Shown piece after piece: positions 21,655-32,180 of a DNA stretch of 64,000 nucleotides. Each line of letters begins with the position of its first letter. Positions within the stretch are counted from its first letter, which is position 1. The translations under genes were made by a program, and so were the position numbers. The stretch spans positions 196,287,481-196,351,480 of the forward strand of contig NC_084798.1 in assembly GCF_963169125.1 (NCBI RefSeq), given 5' to 3'. The notes beneath the pieces are model-generated. The model saw nothing but the letters and a program-made list of their open reading frames with translations. It ran no database searches and was not told where the DNA came from. This stretch comes from Humulus lupulus (Eukaryota > Streptophyta > Magnoliopsida > Rosales > Cannabaceae).

Positions 21655-22286
21655 CGAGCTCGTGCTCGGCGACCACGTAATTCCCCAACCTTCAGAAGAG
21701 GCAGGGGGAGTACCTTCCCTATAAGTGGAAGTCAACCTCGAAAGGTCTCTATAGTTATTCGTCCCGTATTAAATGGCTATTTCGTCCCATACTTCGTTCA
21801 GACTATACATGGTGTCATACTTCCCAAGCCAACTATCAAACCTATGTACCCTCTCATCTACCCAAGTCCATACATAGAAATGGTCCCTATCATCCTTGAA
21901 TAGTATTAATCTATCAGGTTTATGCTTTAGTAGTGAGGGAGACAACAAATCCAAGCTAAGGATGACTGTACCTCTGTCACTCGAGCTCAAGGCTTCATCA
22001 TTGGCCTCGTTCCCCCATTGCGGGCTCCCACGACACCGGGCTGGAGATGGAGGCTTTGTATTTCGCCTCGGGGGGAGGTTGCCAGTTGGGAGAGGCATAA
22101 GCTCCCACTGGGCATACTTTTTATTGGACCAGTCAAATGTGGACTGATCCTTCTCCAAGAGACCGCAGGCTCGGAGTTTGTCTTCGTGCAGGAGATAGGA
22201 GAGGGACCTCCTGCCATAGGGGAGATGGAGCAGAGCCTCCTTATGCTCTTTTATCTCCTTGGTGGGAGTAGGGCGGTGGAAGTTGG
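21655..22286 (-). CDS. Antisense gene of element C: middle exon
   Basis: Starts after acceptor TTCCAG (near 22287) with NFHRPTPTKEIKEHKEALLHLP, phase 1, matching the end of the previous exon. Contains KYAQWELMPLPTG and DHFYVWTWVDERVHRF. A TAA near 21770 interrupts the downstream part, and the 3' exon boundary (about 21655) is approximate. Confidence 0.55.
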
Positions 22287-22369
22287 CTGGAAGAATAAAC
22301 ATATTATAACTAAGCGCGAGCTTAAACAAAAACTCGAGCACAAAAAAGAAATAATTTTTAGATACTTAC

Positions 22370-22711
22370 GAATTCGCCTGAACGAATAGTATCGGGATGG
22401 AGCTAGGCCATCTGTCTAGAAGAAGGCCTTCTTGAAGTCTGAAGGATGGTTGGGAAGATCCTCGAAGATCTTCTTCTCCATGGGATGGCTCAAGAGGTGA
22501 TAGAAGTCGTCTCCTCCCCAAGCCCGGGAGGGATTGCTTTTCAGACAAAAGAGATATAAGATCTCTTCAGACGAAGGTCCTTCCCACTTTAGTTCGTGGT
22601 AAAGCGACCTCAGGGCGGGCAGAACCCTGTAAGAATTGGTGTTGAGCTGGAAGGGAGCCAGCCCAATGAAATCCAAGAAGCCTTTAAAAAAGGACTTCAA
22701 AGGCAGACATC
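22370..22711 (-). CDS. Antisense gene of element C: gypsy-type transposon domain exon
   Basis: Carries the most conserved block (LKSFFKGFLDFIGLAPFQLN, ELKWEGP) and ends FRRI at the strong donor GTAAGT (22369-22364). A TAG lies within it near 22418. Its 5' side is cut by the insert at about 22712. Confidence 0.65.
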
Positions 22712-22870
22712 CCAAAACAAGAAAAAATACTTTTAATAACACCGAAAATGTGTTATCAAAACATACGATAACACTTTCTGATGTGTTAAGACCGACTATG
22801 TTATCGTAGGTCAAGGTACTATACATAACACTTTATCAGTGTTATACAGATGTGTTATTGTACTGTCAAC

Positions 22871-22996
22871 GATAACACAATTTCTGTGTTATTTTAATAT
22901 ATAGATAAGTGTTTAATTATGTTATTTATAGTCGATAACACAATTTCTGTGTTATTTTAATATATAGATAAGTGTTTAATTATGTTATTTATAGTC
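22871..22996 (+). repeat. 63-bp tandem duplication in the insert
   Basis: GATAACACAATTTCTGTGTT starts at 22871 and 22934; the two 63-bp units are nearly identical. Confidence 0.8.
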
Positions 22997-23016
22997 AATT
23001 ATATAACACTTTTTTT

Positions 23017-23118
23017 GTGTTATACTACACTTTAGTATAACGCTTTTTTTGTGTTATACTACACTTTAGTATAACACATTTTTTGTGTTATACTACACTT
23101 TAGTATAACACATGTGTT
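23017..23118 (+). repeat. 34-bp tandem repeat, three copies
   Basis: GTGTTATACTACACTTTAG starts at 23017, 23051 and 23085, each ending ATAAC[AG]C, so every unit is partly self-complementary (hairpin-forming). Confidence 0.8.
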
Positions 23119-23129
23119 ATATTAGCTTA

Positions 23130-24480
23130 GAGAAACATAATCTTTTTTTACTTACACAAAACTAGGAAAACAAATATGAAAGTTGAAGCCAAATAAGGTA
23201 ACATAAATAGATTTTTATTAATTACTCAAATGTAATTACAATATTTAGTATACTAGTCTAGGCTTAAGAAATCATATTACAACATAATTTATGCCCAATT
23301 CAGATTCCTTTATCACTAAATACAAAACAATAAATGTATACAAAAATTAGTGAAATACATTCTTCCATTCTAAAGGCCTCAACTACAAATGTTGTCAAGA
23401 ATTGCTCCAAAGAAATCATCTCAATATACCTGCACATTGTAAAAAAAAAGTCCTTTTATTATTAAGAACATAAGACTTAAGCTAGTTTCCACCTGTAAGC
23501 ATATTATGTTTAAATTAAATTTGTAATAACTCCAAAACTTGACGAAACAGCAGGGTATAGCAAGATGTACTACCATGCAAAACAACGACTGAAGCAACAA
23601 AACATGCAACTTAAAACAAGGCTTGTGAAATGTATCAAGATAACAAATATATCATTCTCAATGATCAAAAAGTATGTGAGGAAGAATTGATTCCAGAACT
23701 CTAAATTCTGTCAATATATCCCCAAAAAAATTAAAGAATAAAAACAGAATCACACTTTGACTTCTTATACAACAAAATCATAAAGAAAAACAATAAAATA
23801 AAAAATCAAACATGACAAGAATCGATGTTTTGAGGAGACGGTTTCTGGTATGTCTTAAATTTCTGTTTCCTGTTTGTGTTCTAAACTCTTGGCTTTAGTG
23901 TCAAGTTTATGATTTTTGAAGAAAAGGTCTATATATGATATAGAAGAACTCAATCATACTTTATGCTTAATCATTCAGCTTTGGTGTTTTAATTTTGTCT
24001 AATCCTATGCAAAGAAGTCACAACAGCAGAATAGGACATGCTAATAGAAGCCGAACCTGCTCGGAAGAACTCGTGGATGGAAACATGCCGTTAACAAGAG
24101 CATGAATTTATTTGTATGATTACGTGTCAACACAGCAGTTAACAGCAACCTCTCCCTATGACAAGATTAGAACATTAGAAAGAGATTTGGAATTATGAAT
24201 TATGAGACATCTATAGACCTTGTATTGTTTACCTTGGGATTGATAATGAAGATTTTTCCTAGTGGAATTCCGACCTTAAGGTAGCTAACTTCATCTGTAT
24301 CTCTATTTCCAAAACCAGCTTAGAATGGACTACAATCGGCAGGAAACAAGGATTTGATTTCCTGAGAAAATTGGAAAACTCTAGTTAATACAAAGAAAAA
24401 TCTGTAGAGACCATAAAACATGTTCTACTTCAAAGAAATATATAAAATATGACATAATGGAAAATCATAGGGTGCTGAAA
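23130..24480. other. Unassigned AT-rich interior of the insert
   Basis: About 1.3 kb with no ORF I would defend on either strand and no recognised domain. It may be decayed transposon or captured sequence. Confidence 0.4.
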
Positions 24481-24600
24481 GAGGTTGGATTTGGGCACCC
24501 TGGCTTAGATAATATTGCAGCAGTGACTAATTTAAAGAGACTGAGAATTGGACTATCTCCACCATCTTGAGAATGTAATACATGCCCATCAGCACTGGGA
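24481..24600 (+). pseudogene. Possible copia integrase zinc-domain fossil
   Basis: Plus-strand reading gives RFGHPGLDNIAAVTNLKR, then after a stop ECNTCPSALGS. The H..H...C..C spacing and the GHPG motif resemble the GAG-pre-integrase region of copia pol. Only about 40 residues can be aligned, with one stop, and no other pol domain is nearby. Confidence 0.4.
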
Positions 24601-25170
24601 AGTAAACCCAGCCAAGGGGCTGTTTACATGAAGTGCTAGGTATCTACTTCTCTCTGTTCAGCATCTGAGATAGCAACAATAAGATTCAAGTGGCCAGAAA
24701 CACTAATTCAACTTTAACTAACCAATTAGATGATATACATCATGATTCAGGCATCTCCAGTTCATTTTGAAGACTTCAGTAAAATTATAGCAAAAGCAAG
24801 GACACCGGCAACCTTAATTTTATAAACAAACTCTAAAGAAAAGTCTACAAAGTTTGTAATAAAGATCAGATCAGGCTACAAAAACAGTGCCAGTCCTTGA
24901 GGTTTTGCTAGGAGTAGAGTCCTTATTGGTCTATGATTAATAGAGGGATCTGCTACTCATTTTTCAGCTCTTTTGTTTTGCTTCATCAAACTCAATTTGC
25001 TCTTGTTTTTCTTTCTTTTTTTTTCTTTTTGCTTGAGCAAAACATGCATGAGAGTTAATAACCATATATATATTACCTTTATTAGTTATATTCAAAGGTA
25101 TCATGTAGAGTTATTAATGACCGAATATTACTTCTGTATTCCACAAATACTCTACATGGCTATTTATCTA

Positions 25171-25645
25171 AATGGATGTGCTCCTGGCTCCAAGTTGCAT
25201 ACCTTAGCTTGTTGTCAAGATTCCCATCTCCCAAAGTGCGGAAACTTCGCTCGTGGGAGGCCGGAGCTCGACACCTCAGTGAGCCCAACAATCCAATGTT
25301 GTGAAGGGCTAGAATGTCAGAGATCTGCCCTAATGATGAGATCGAGCTCCAATAGTGCTTGGCCTCGAAAAATTCCCTTCTCAGGGCAGGTACGGAGGTT
25401 GGCTGCGAGGTAGAAGGTTCCCCCATCAGCGAGAATTGGAGATCACCCGACTTGAAAGCAACTGTCACCCTGAACATAGGGTCGAGGGGGATCGGTCTAG
25501 GCTCGGGGTCTGGATCTGGGTAGAGGGCGAACCTTAGTTTTTTCCTTTTTCCTTCTTTGACCTCGTCTATCTGACGTCGAAAGTGATCTCGAATGTCCTC
25601 TTGCTCACACCTCAGTTCGTGCTCCCGGATCAAGCGCTGGTTCAA
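25171..25645 (-). CDS. Antisense gene of element C: 5' exon
   Basis: Open reading LNQRLIREHELRCEQEDIRDHFRRQIDEV... with charged N-terminal helices, then ELRREFFEAKHYWSS-like text (ALRREFFEAKHYWSSIS) and APASHERSFRTLGDGN. The frame stays open upstream to about 25703. Ends at about 25171 where the insert begins; homologous domain text resumes at 22711. The true start codon is uncertain. Confidence 0.55.
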
Positions 25646-26403
25646 AATGAAAGGAGACTCCGGGCTTGGAGTTACTGATGAATAAGGAATCGTAAGATTT
25701 GACCCTCATCACTTTCCTGAGTTCTGCGACATCTAACAAGAAAGCAAAAGGGTGAGGGCCAAGCGAACAGGAAATAATGAAAAAACTAGAAGACCTAAGC
25801 TCGAATGATCGAGGCTACACGACAACTCGATCCAAAGGAAGAGGCCAGTCTCAGGGCGTGCATTCCACCGAAGGAAAGGAAGGTGGACTTGCCATTGGAG
25901 ATCCCGATATATCAGGAAAAAAAGGTGGCGATTACTCAAAAAATGATATTTTTGGGAAACGTGCAATTTATAAAGCCCTAATTTTGTATCCAATATCTTG
26001 GTGTACAAGATATGTCATCCGAAATTCAAAAACTCCAAAATTCACGCATGATCTGGGTTTGGAACCCATGATGTTAGAACTTAAGTCTAATATTTGTCAG
26101 CAGAAACAATCGCGTTAAACTAACGAGTGGACCAAAAGTGCAACAATATAAGCGCGCATGAAAACAATGCATATATACAGACATACGAAGCCATGAACAG
26201 AAAACGTACACAATATGATTGGCGGAAATAGAGAAATTGATGATTGTATAAGCGGCTGCAAATACGATCTCACAGAATCAAAGATGCCAACGTTGCTTTG
26301 TGTTCTTGGCTTGGAGAACATGCAAGAACTGGGCAAAGAAGTTTCTAGTTTTTTCTCTCTGAGAAATTGAACGTAAAAGAAAAATGGGGAAGACGAGTGG
26401 GGA

Positions 26404-26414
26404 TATATTTATAG
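26404..26414 (-). promoter_or_regulatory. TATA box of the antisense gene, element C
   Basis: On the minus strand the sequence reads CCTATAAATAT, about 235 bp inside the 3' LTR boundary. Element E has TATAAATA about 222 bp from its LTR in the matching position. Confidence 0.55.
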
Positions 26415-26633
26415 GCCCCCAGGAATGTTTAAAGTCGAATTAATCTGGGCCATTGGCCATATTCTGTATCGGATATGACAGGCGAACGAACATGGGCAGA
26501 GTTTCAAGGCACTCAAGTACTTTGATTGGCTAATACCCAACTTATGTGTGTCCACACTCGAGTGTATTTGATGGTATGGTTCCCAATGGGAGTAGTTCAA
26601 AAGTTTTCTTCTCATGGGATTTGAACTAATACT

Positions 26634-26648
26634 TTTGAGGGGGCAAAC
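26634..26648 (+). other. Polypurine tract of element C
   Basis: TTTGAGGGGGCAAAC abuts the 3' LTR. Element E has the similar GGGGGGCAAA next to its LTR. Confidence 0.75.
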
Positions 26649-27474
26649 TGTTACACCCAGATTTCGAGACCAGAGATTATGGCCTCAAAAAACTAGATTC
26701 ATCAGGTATGAGCTCGAAATATATGAAACACATTGCAAAGATCAGTTGTAAAATCTTTGAAGTAAAATGGCAATCTCAAAGATGTAACCTCGGGATTCTT
26801 TCTAGGCTCGAAATGGCATGACATCGGGATACATCCGTTATCGAGTGCATTCGGATTGAGCAGCCCAAGCTTAAGAAGTGCAAGCTCGAGTGTGATAGCC
26901 TCGATAGTATTTATCTGCTCCGAGCAGGTCTTGGAGTAAGATGGCAAGTTCGTAACAAGTCCGTAAGTCTTGACAGTCACGATGCTGGTCGCTGACCTCG
27001 AAGATTCAATGAGTCACCTAAGATAGCCTGTTGTGTATGTGTGAACATATTTATTGTTGTAAAATCCCAACATTAAGGGGATATTATTTAGTTTGTTATT
27101 CATTCCCGGGTCTTCAGGGGACGTTTCCTTGTATATAGAAGATATCGCATTTAATGTCATTATTTTAAATTGATATACAGAATATCTTCCCGAAATATGT
27201 GGGAATGGACTCTGTAACCTTCCCTATAAATAGAGAAGGAATGACCATTTGTAAGAGAGGGATAATCTGAGATCTTGAGAGAAAACTCTGGGTAATTCAT
27301 CCTTGAAGAATTTCCAGAAAACTCTAAGTCTTAATAATACAAACTCATGGACTAGGCAGATTTAACTGCTGAACCACGTAAAAACCTTCTTGTTCCTCTT
27401 TACTATTCGTTCGCACAGTAGTTTATATTGTTTAATTGCTCTGTGATTTAAGTTGACAAAAAACGGCGTCAACA
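26649..27474 (+). repeat. 3' LTR of element C
   Basis: 826 bp, about 30 substitutions from the 5' LTR and no length change. Followed by GTACC (27475-27479). Confidence 0.93.
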
Positions 27475-27482
27475 GTACCATT

Positions 27483-29387
27483 TGTTGGATTTTATTGATC
27501 AAATCAGAGATTATACGCAGCGGAACAACAATCAAAATTGTTAATTTAACCCCACAAGATTTCTAGATCTACTTCTTCATATACATATATATATGTATTG
27601 AATCAAAGAGATGAATAGAAAATTACCTCAAGTCCTTCCTTGCTGCTATCTTTTTGTACGGCAAAATCCTTGAGATCTCACACCAAGATCTTCCAAAAAT
27701 GTTCTCAACACACAAAGAACGAGCGTGGGCTCGTTATACAAAACAATAAGCAAAATCTATTTATCATATGTTCTTAATACATGAGATCTGATAAAGTTTG
27801 GACCTAAATTTGTGAGGAACAGTGACCTATGCATGTAGCATTGTTCTATTTCTTTCAGGGAGATTTCACGATATATTTTCTATCTCTGAAAAGTATCGCT
27901 CTGAAAAACTGATCTCCTATATTTAATATATCAAATATATTAAAAATAAAATAATTTTAGTTATTTTAAACAATTTAAAAATTAACTAATCAGTTATCAG
28001 ATTTTTGTTAAAATAATAATATTTTAATCCTATTAAAATATCTCATTATTTATTTAATATTTAAATAACTAAAATTGTTGAACCAAGATTCTTCTAGAAT
28101 CTTCTTGTGCGTGCAACACAGTGTCTGTGCACTGTGTTACACACCCAACTCATGCCTGGGAGGACATGTGGTTTTCCCAATTTTCATCATTCTTTAAATA
28201 CCAAAAATCCCAAAAATAAATTAATTCAAAGTTAATTATATTTTTGTTAAATCAAATAATTAATTAATTACACATAATTATACAATAATTATATGTTTAG
28301 TGCATAGAAAAATATTTTACTTATCAAATAAATCATTTGCCCATTTTTGTATTTATCTTTGTCAGTGTTTGTTTGAGCCATTTCGGGGACCATGAACCTA
28401 TAACATTAAGCTCCAATAAAATAAAACTAAATAATTAAACTCTTCAATCATAATATTTAATTTATTAATTCTGATATTTCTCCACTATAAATTCATAATT
28501 GAACTCTTTATGTTATAGATATACTTTTACAGAAATCTTATTTTAAGTTGTCCATTGATATAACCATCTTATAATAGTTCAACCCTCTAATTAATTAGTT
28601 TATAAATTATAATGGAAGAATTATCATTTTACCTTTCTAATTTACTTCTTATTCCTTAAGTACCATTAATTCACTAGTGAATAATTAATCTATAATCTAA
28701 TTATAGATTTGAGCTCAAAATCATTTAGTTCTATAATTAACCCTTAAGGGGAGCAATATACGATCCGTTAGAAAGATTAGATTCCGTATTGTTGATACAT
28801 GTTCCCAGCCATCCATGATATTAAATCTCTAAAACAAAAGTCATTAGCCTCAATCTATGAAGAGACATTAACGAATGAATCAAAACATTTAATAAACATA
28901 AACAGGAGTTCATGAACACTCAGGATTTAGGTTGATCTATAAATGATCATCAGTTATGATATGAATTACAAATCTTTATTATTAAATGGTTTTTAGATAA
29001 AGACTTTTATTCATATCGATCCTTGTCATATATAATCATATTATATAAAGCACCTTTTACCGAGATGTCTTACCACATCAATAATCCGAATCTAGATTAT
29101 TTGTATCAACATGGTACTCAGTAAACCGTACTTACAACCCTAATTAAAGAATTCCATAACTTCAATTTGTTGTTGACTATTTTTATTCATTCATGTGATC
29201 TTAATTCTCTCGTACTAATACAAGATCACATTCTCAATAATGAATATGTAATTTTTCTGATATTTGCAAAGAAATTATTCAAACAATAATTTAAATAATC
29301 TAAATATAGCAATAATAGACCATTGCATTTATTTATTCATTGAAATAATAAATGTCTTTTACATGCTTTTAGGACATGCTCCTAACA
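27483..29387 (-). repeat. 5' LTR of element A (copia)
   Basis: Begins TGTTGGATTTTATTGATC on the plus strand, right after the PBS remnant, and ends CTCCTAACA, 1,905 bp. Orientation is minus because the PBS and gag lie to its left. Carries the box GGGGACCATGAACCTATAA...AAGCTCCAATAA (28385-28420) shared with the LTRs at 36570 and 42397. Inserted into a Tekay-like LTR at 29388. No gene inside. Confidence 0.8.
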
Positions 29388-31652
29388 CGTGGTGGTCGAG
29401 CAGCCGCATATGTACACATCGTCACCTAAGTTCTCCAACTCAAGGATGGTCCAACTTTCTTTTTCCTTTACCAACACCACATAGGACCCATGAGCTGAGG
29501 CTCATCAAGAAAATTCAACATGCTCATGAACAGATAATAACATGTCACTAAATCATAATAAGCATGCATAACAGTAATAGCCATGTTCATGCATGCAGGC
29601 AAGTCCAAATAAATGATTATGGGGCCCTGCTCCCTGTATAGATGACTGTCAAGTCAATCTGAGGATCTGCTCTCTGAATAGACTAATGAGTCTATCTCTA
29701 GGGATCTGTTCCCTGAATAGATGACTAAGAGTTCATCTCTAGGGATCTGCTCCCTGAATAGATGACTAATGAGTCCATCTCTGGGGATCCGCTCCCTGAA
29801 TAGATGACTAATGAGTCCATCTCTGGGGATCCGTTCCCTAAGCCATGTGACGTTTCAGTCACCTGAACCTTTTGGCCCTGGCTCTAAGTAACTAGCCTTT
29901 AGACCACACAAGCGCTTTTAGTTTTCTTTGACCTTAAGGTCGGTCAAGCATTTAATGCTCATGTTGATTATATCTAATCATTTTGGCTATGCGTTTAATA
30001 CGCTAATGTCGCTCTTGACTCATAGGTAAATTCCATTCGACCAATGCTCGGTGCTATTGCCGTTCATGACTAATAAGTCAAGACTTCATGACTAGTACTA
30101 ACACCATTGCTGTTTCTAACTAATGAGTCAGTGCCACTCACAAGTAAGCAATGCAACCAGGCATATATCATATGTCAAATATCCATATATAGGGCATTCA
30201 ACATGCTTACTCAACAATCACCAAGTTAATTATGATCATGCACATTTACAGAGACTCAAGCTCTGATTAATTCCATATTCAATATTCATGCCATGCCATA
30301 ATCACATGTATCGCATGCATCACATCTTGGGTGCAGTTTTCTTACCTTTGGTCCAAGCACATGTTACCAATAAATGACCCTCAAGCATGATCCTGTTTCC
30401 AAGCCCCTAATGATAACCTAGTCACAACAATAATATAAAACCCCATAAAAATGAGTAAATAAATACTTTCAGACCAAGTCCTAGCCTTTGGGATGTTGAA
30501 TCCTACCCAAATGGGTAGTAGGATCGATCCTGAGCCCTTAGAGTTAAGTTCTCATGACTAAAAACCAAATCTGGGCAAAACTACCCTTAAGCGCCACGGC
30601 CCCCCAACCCTGAGCCGCGGCCCGTCTCCAGACAGAAGCAAGACCACCTCTCTGCCTGCACCTCACGCCGCAGCACACCTACCTTGCGCCGCGACCCTAT
30701 CTGCTCATCACCCAACTCCATCATCTTCGTCAAGCCTGGGTCGTGACGCTCAAGAACAGGGCCGCGGCTCGACCTCAACCCAACCATTTTCCTTGTTTTC
30801 TTCATTTAAAAAACTTCAATCAACCTATCCAAACATATCCAAATCCCAAAATTAAAGTTCCCAAACATCCTAATTATCCAAAACCATTAAAACCCAAGTC
30901 TCAAATCATCCAAAAACTCATCAAAACATAAAATCCAATCAAAGCTTAAAAACTTGAAAACTTAAAACTTGGGTTACCTCTGATTAAGTCGTTTCCCAAC
31001 TAAATCCTCTAGCTAATAAGCTTTTAATCTTTCCTAGAATTTCTATGCCTTGATCCTTGCTTGAATCCGGGTCCTAAAACTCGAGTTTCCTTCGAAAATG
31101 TGATCGGTGGCAAAAAGGGAACATGAGAGAGAGAGAACGTTCTAATGCTCGGGGTCCCAAAAACGCCCCCGGGGTAAAATAGTCAAAATTTCCAATATTC
31201 CCTCATGATCTCACTAACTCCCAATTTATTATCAAATATTTATTCCCATTACCCAATATCCTAGTAATGTGCTAAATATCCAAAATACCCCTTGACTCAC
31301 TTCGAGTCAAGTATGGATCCCGTTGTGACTTTCCCACTAGCTTGCTCCCTAGGATCGTCTCGTGCCGAGTAACCCAAACATAACCATATACTAATGTAGT
31401 ACCACACACATACCACATATATGTCAAATATACCCATACGGGCCAAATTATTAAAATTTCCCAATTAAACAAAAATTGGCCCACATGCATATTTAATACA
31501 CAAAAATATGCATATCAAGTCATATTATAATATAACTCGCATAATCACATAATGATACACATAAATATCATTTAATCACATAATTCTATAATTTTCCATC
31601 CTGGCCCCCTAATCAATGCCCTAAGCCTTATTAGGAAATTTGGGACGTTACA
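29388..31652 (-). repeat. Tekay/Del-like LTR, right part
   Basis: Ends TTTGGGACGTTACA, matching the end of the LTR at 41608, which abuts chromovirus pol. Starts with GTGGTCGAGCAGCCGCATATG, a block also found near 32480, 39440 and 42190 and inverted near 58940. The left part was cut off by element A. Contains 42-bp repeats (29663-29840) and a GC-rich patch (30590-30780). ORFs inside are low-complexity. Confidence 0.75.
29663..29840 (+). repeat. ~42-bp tandem repeat, four to five copies
   Basis: GGATCTGCTCCCTGAATAGA-type units start at 29663, 29702, 29743, 29785 and 29827 (spacing 39-42). Confidence 0.8.
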
Positions 31653-32180
31653 TTTGTGTACAAAAATTTGAGAATAACATAATGGATATTTAATCGAGAG
31701 GTGGCAATTTTTGTGTTATTGAGTCATGTTTGTGTTGTATTATGGTAGGTTGGCATGTTTAGTTAGTAAATTTTAATTCGACCTGTTAATGTTTCGTGTC
31801 AAGAAATCTCAACTCTAATTCATCTCATCGTGCTCACATGTCAACTTGACCAATTCACTTTTACCTGTTGATTGACGTGATTAGTATCACATATTTGATT
31901 TATTTAACATTTTTGGTTGTATCAATTTGCTTGGCTCGTATGACTAATATTATATAAAATATACATAGTTTCAAAAAATCAAAATCCATGAATTAAATGA
32001 TTTATCACAAAATTTCAACATAACAAATAAAATTCTTAATATTAATTAATTATTAAGTGTGAATAAGCTATTCTATATTTCTTTTAAGGAATTTTTTTTT
32101 TTTTGCTTTACATTTATCTTCTACAGAACGTCGTGTTCACATGTCAACTTAATCAATTCACATTACATGATTAGTATAAC
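31653..32180. other. AT-rich sequence, part of a tandem duplication
   Basis: No gene seen. The stretch around 31840-32130 is repeated about 288 bp further on (32130-32180 continuing at 34560-34790 after removal of the solo LTR): for example CACATATTTGATTTATTT at 31890 and 34562. This may be among the oldest, non-LTR sequence in the window. Confidence 0.6.

Larger units (their letters stand above)
22712..25170. mobile_element. Insert in the antisense gene, probably CACTA-like and non-autonomous
   Basis: The antisense coding frame stops matching at about 25171 and resumes at about 22711. The left end (22713, CAAAACAAGAAAAAATAC) is two bases from the common plant CACTA terminus CACTACAAGAAAAA. 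The next 400 bp is full of ATAACAC/GTGTTAT motifs in both directions, as in the subterminal repeats of CACTA elements. I could not find the inverted terminus on the right or a clear 3-bp target duplication, so the class is tentative. No transposase is visible. Confidence 0.5.
20444..25645 (-). pseudogene. Antisense intron-containing gene of element C (split)
   Basis: Encoded opposite to gag-pol, downstream of pol. Exons, in transcription order, are about 25645-25171, then (after the insert 25170-22712) 22711-22370, 22286-21655, 21542-21070 and 20995-20444. Introns carry GT...AG ends in matching phase: 22369-22287 (donor GTAAGT, 83 nt) and 21069-20996 (74 nt). The product has a domain of the 'putative gypsy type transposon' family (GLAPFQLNTNSYRVLPALRS, EELKWEGP), a proline/basic linker and a long C-terminal coiled coil. 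It is broken by the insert, by TAG in the 22711-22370 exon (near 22418) and by TAA near 21770. Function unknown; related genes occur at 46021-48480 and 62339-63088. Confidence 0.8.
12312..27474 (+). mobile_element. Element C: full-length but decayed TAT-type Ty3/gypsy element
   Basis: 15,163 bp between two 826-bp LTRs (TGTTAC...GTCAACA), target duplication GTACC at 12307-12311 and 27475-27479. Order: gag, protease, RT, RNase H, a second (archaeal-type) RNase H, integrase, then a long 3' region with a gene on the opposite strand. The second RNase H and antisense gene are features of the TAT lineage. LTRs differ at roughly 30 positions by eye (about 4%), so it is much older than element B. Several in-frame stops and frameshifts break gag-pol. 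A DNA-transposon-like insert occupies about 22712-25170. Confidence 0.92.

Noticed and set aside
24957..25170. Right terminus of the CACTA-like insert
   Set aside because: I looked for the inverted CTTGTAGTG end and a 3-bp duplication but found none convincing, so the right boundary rests only on where coding homology resumes.
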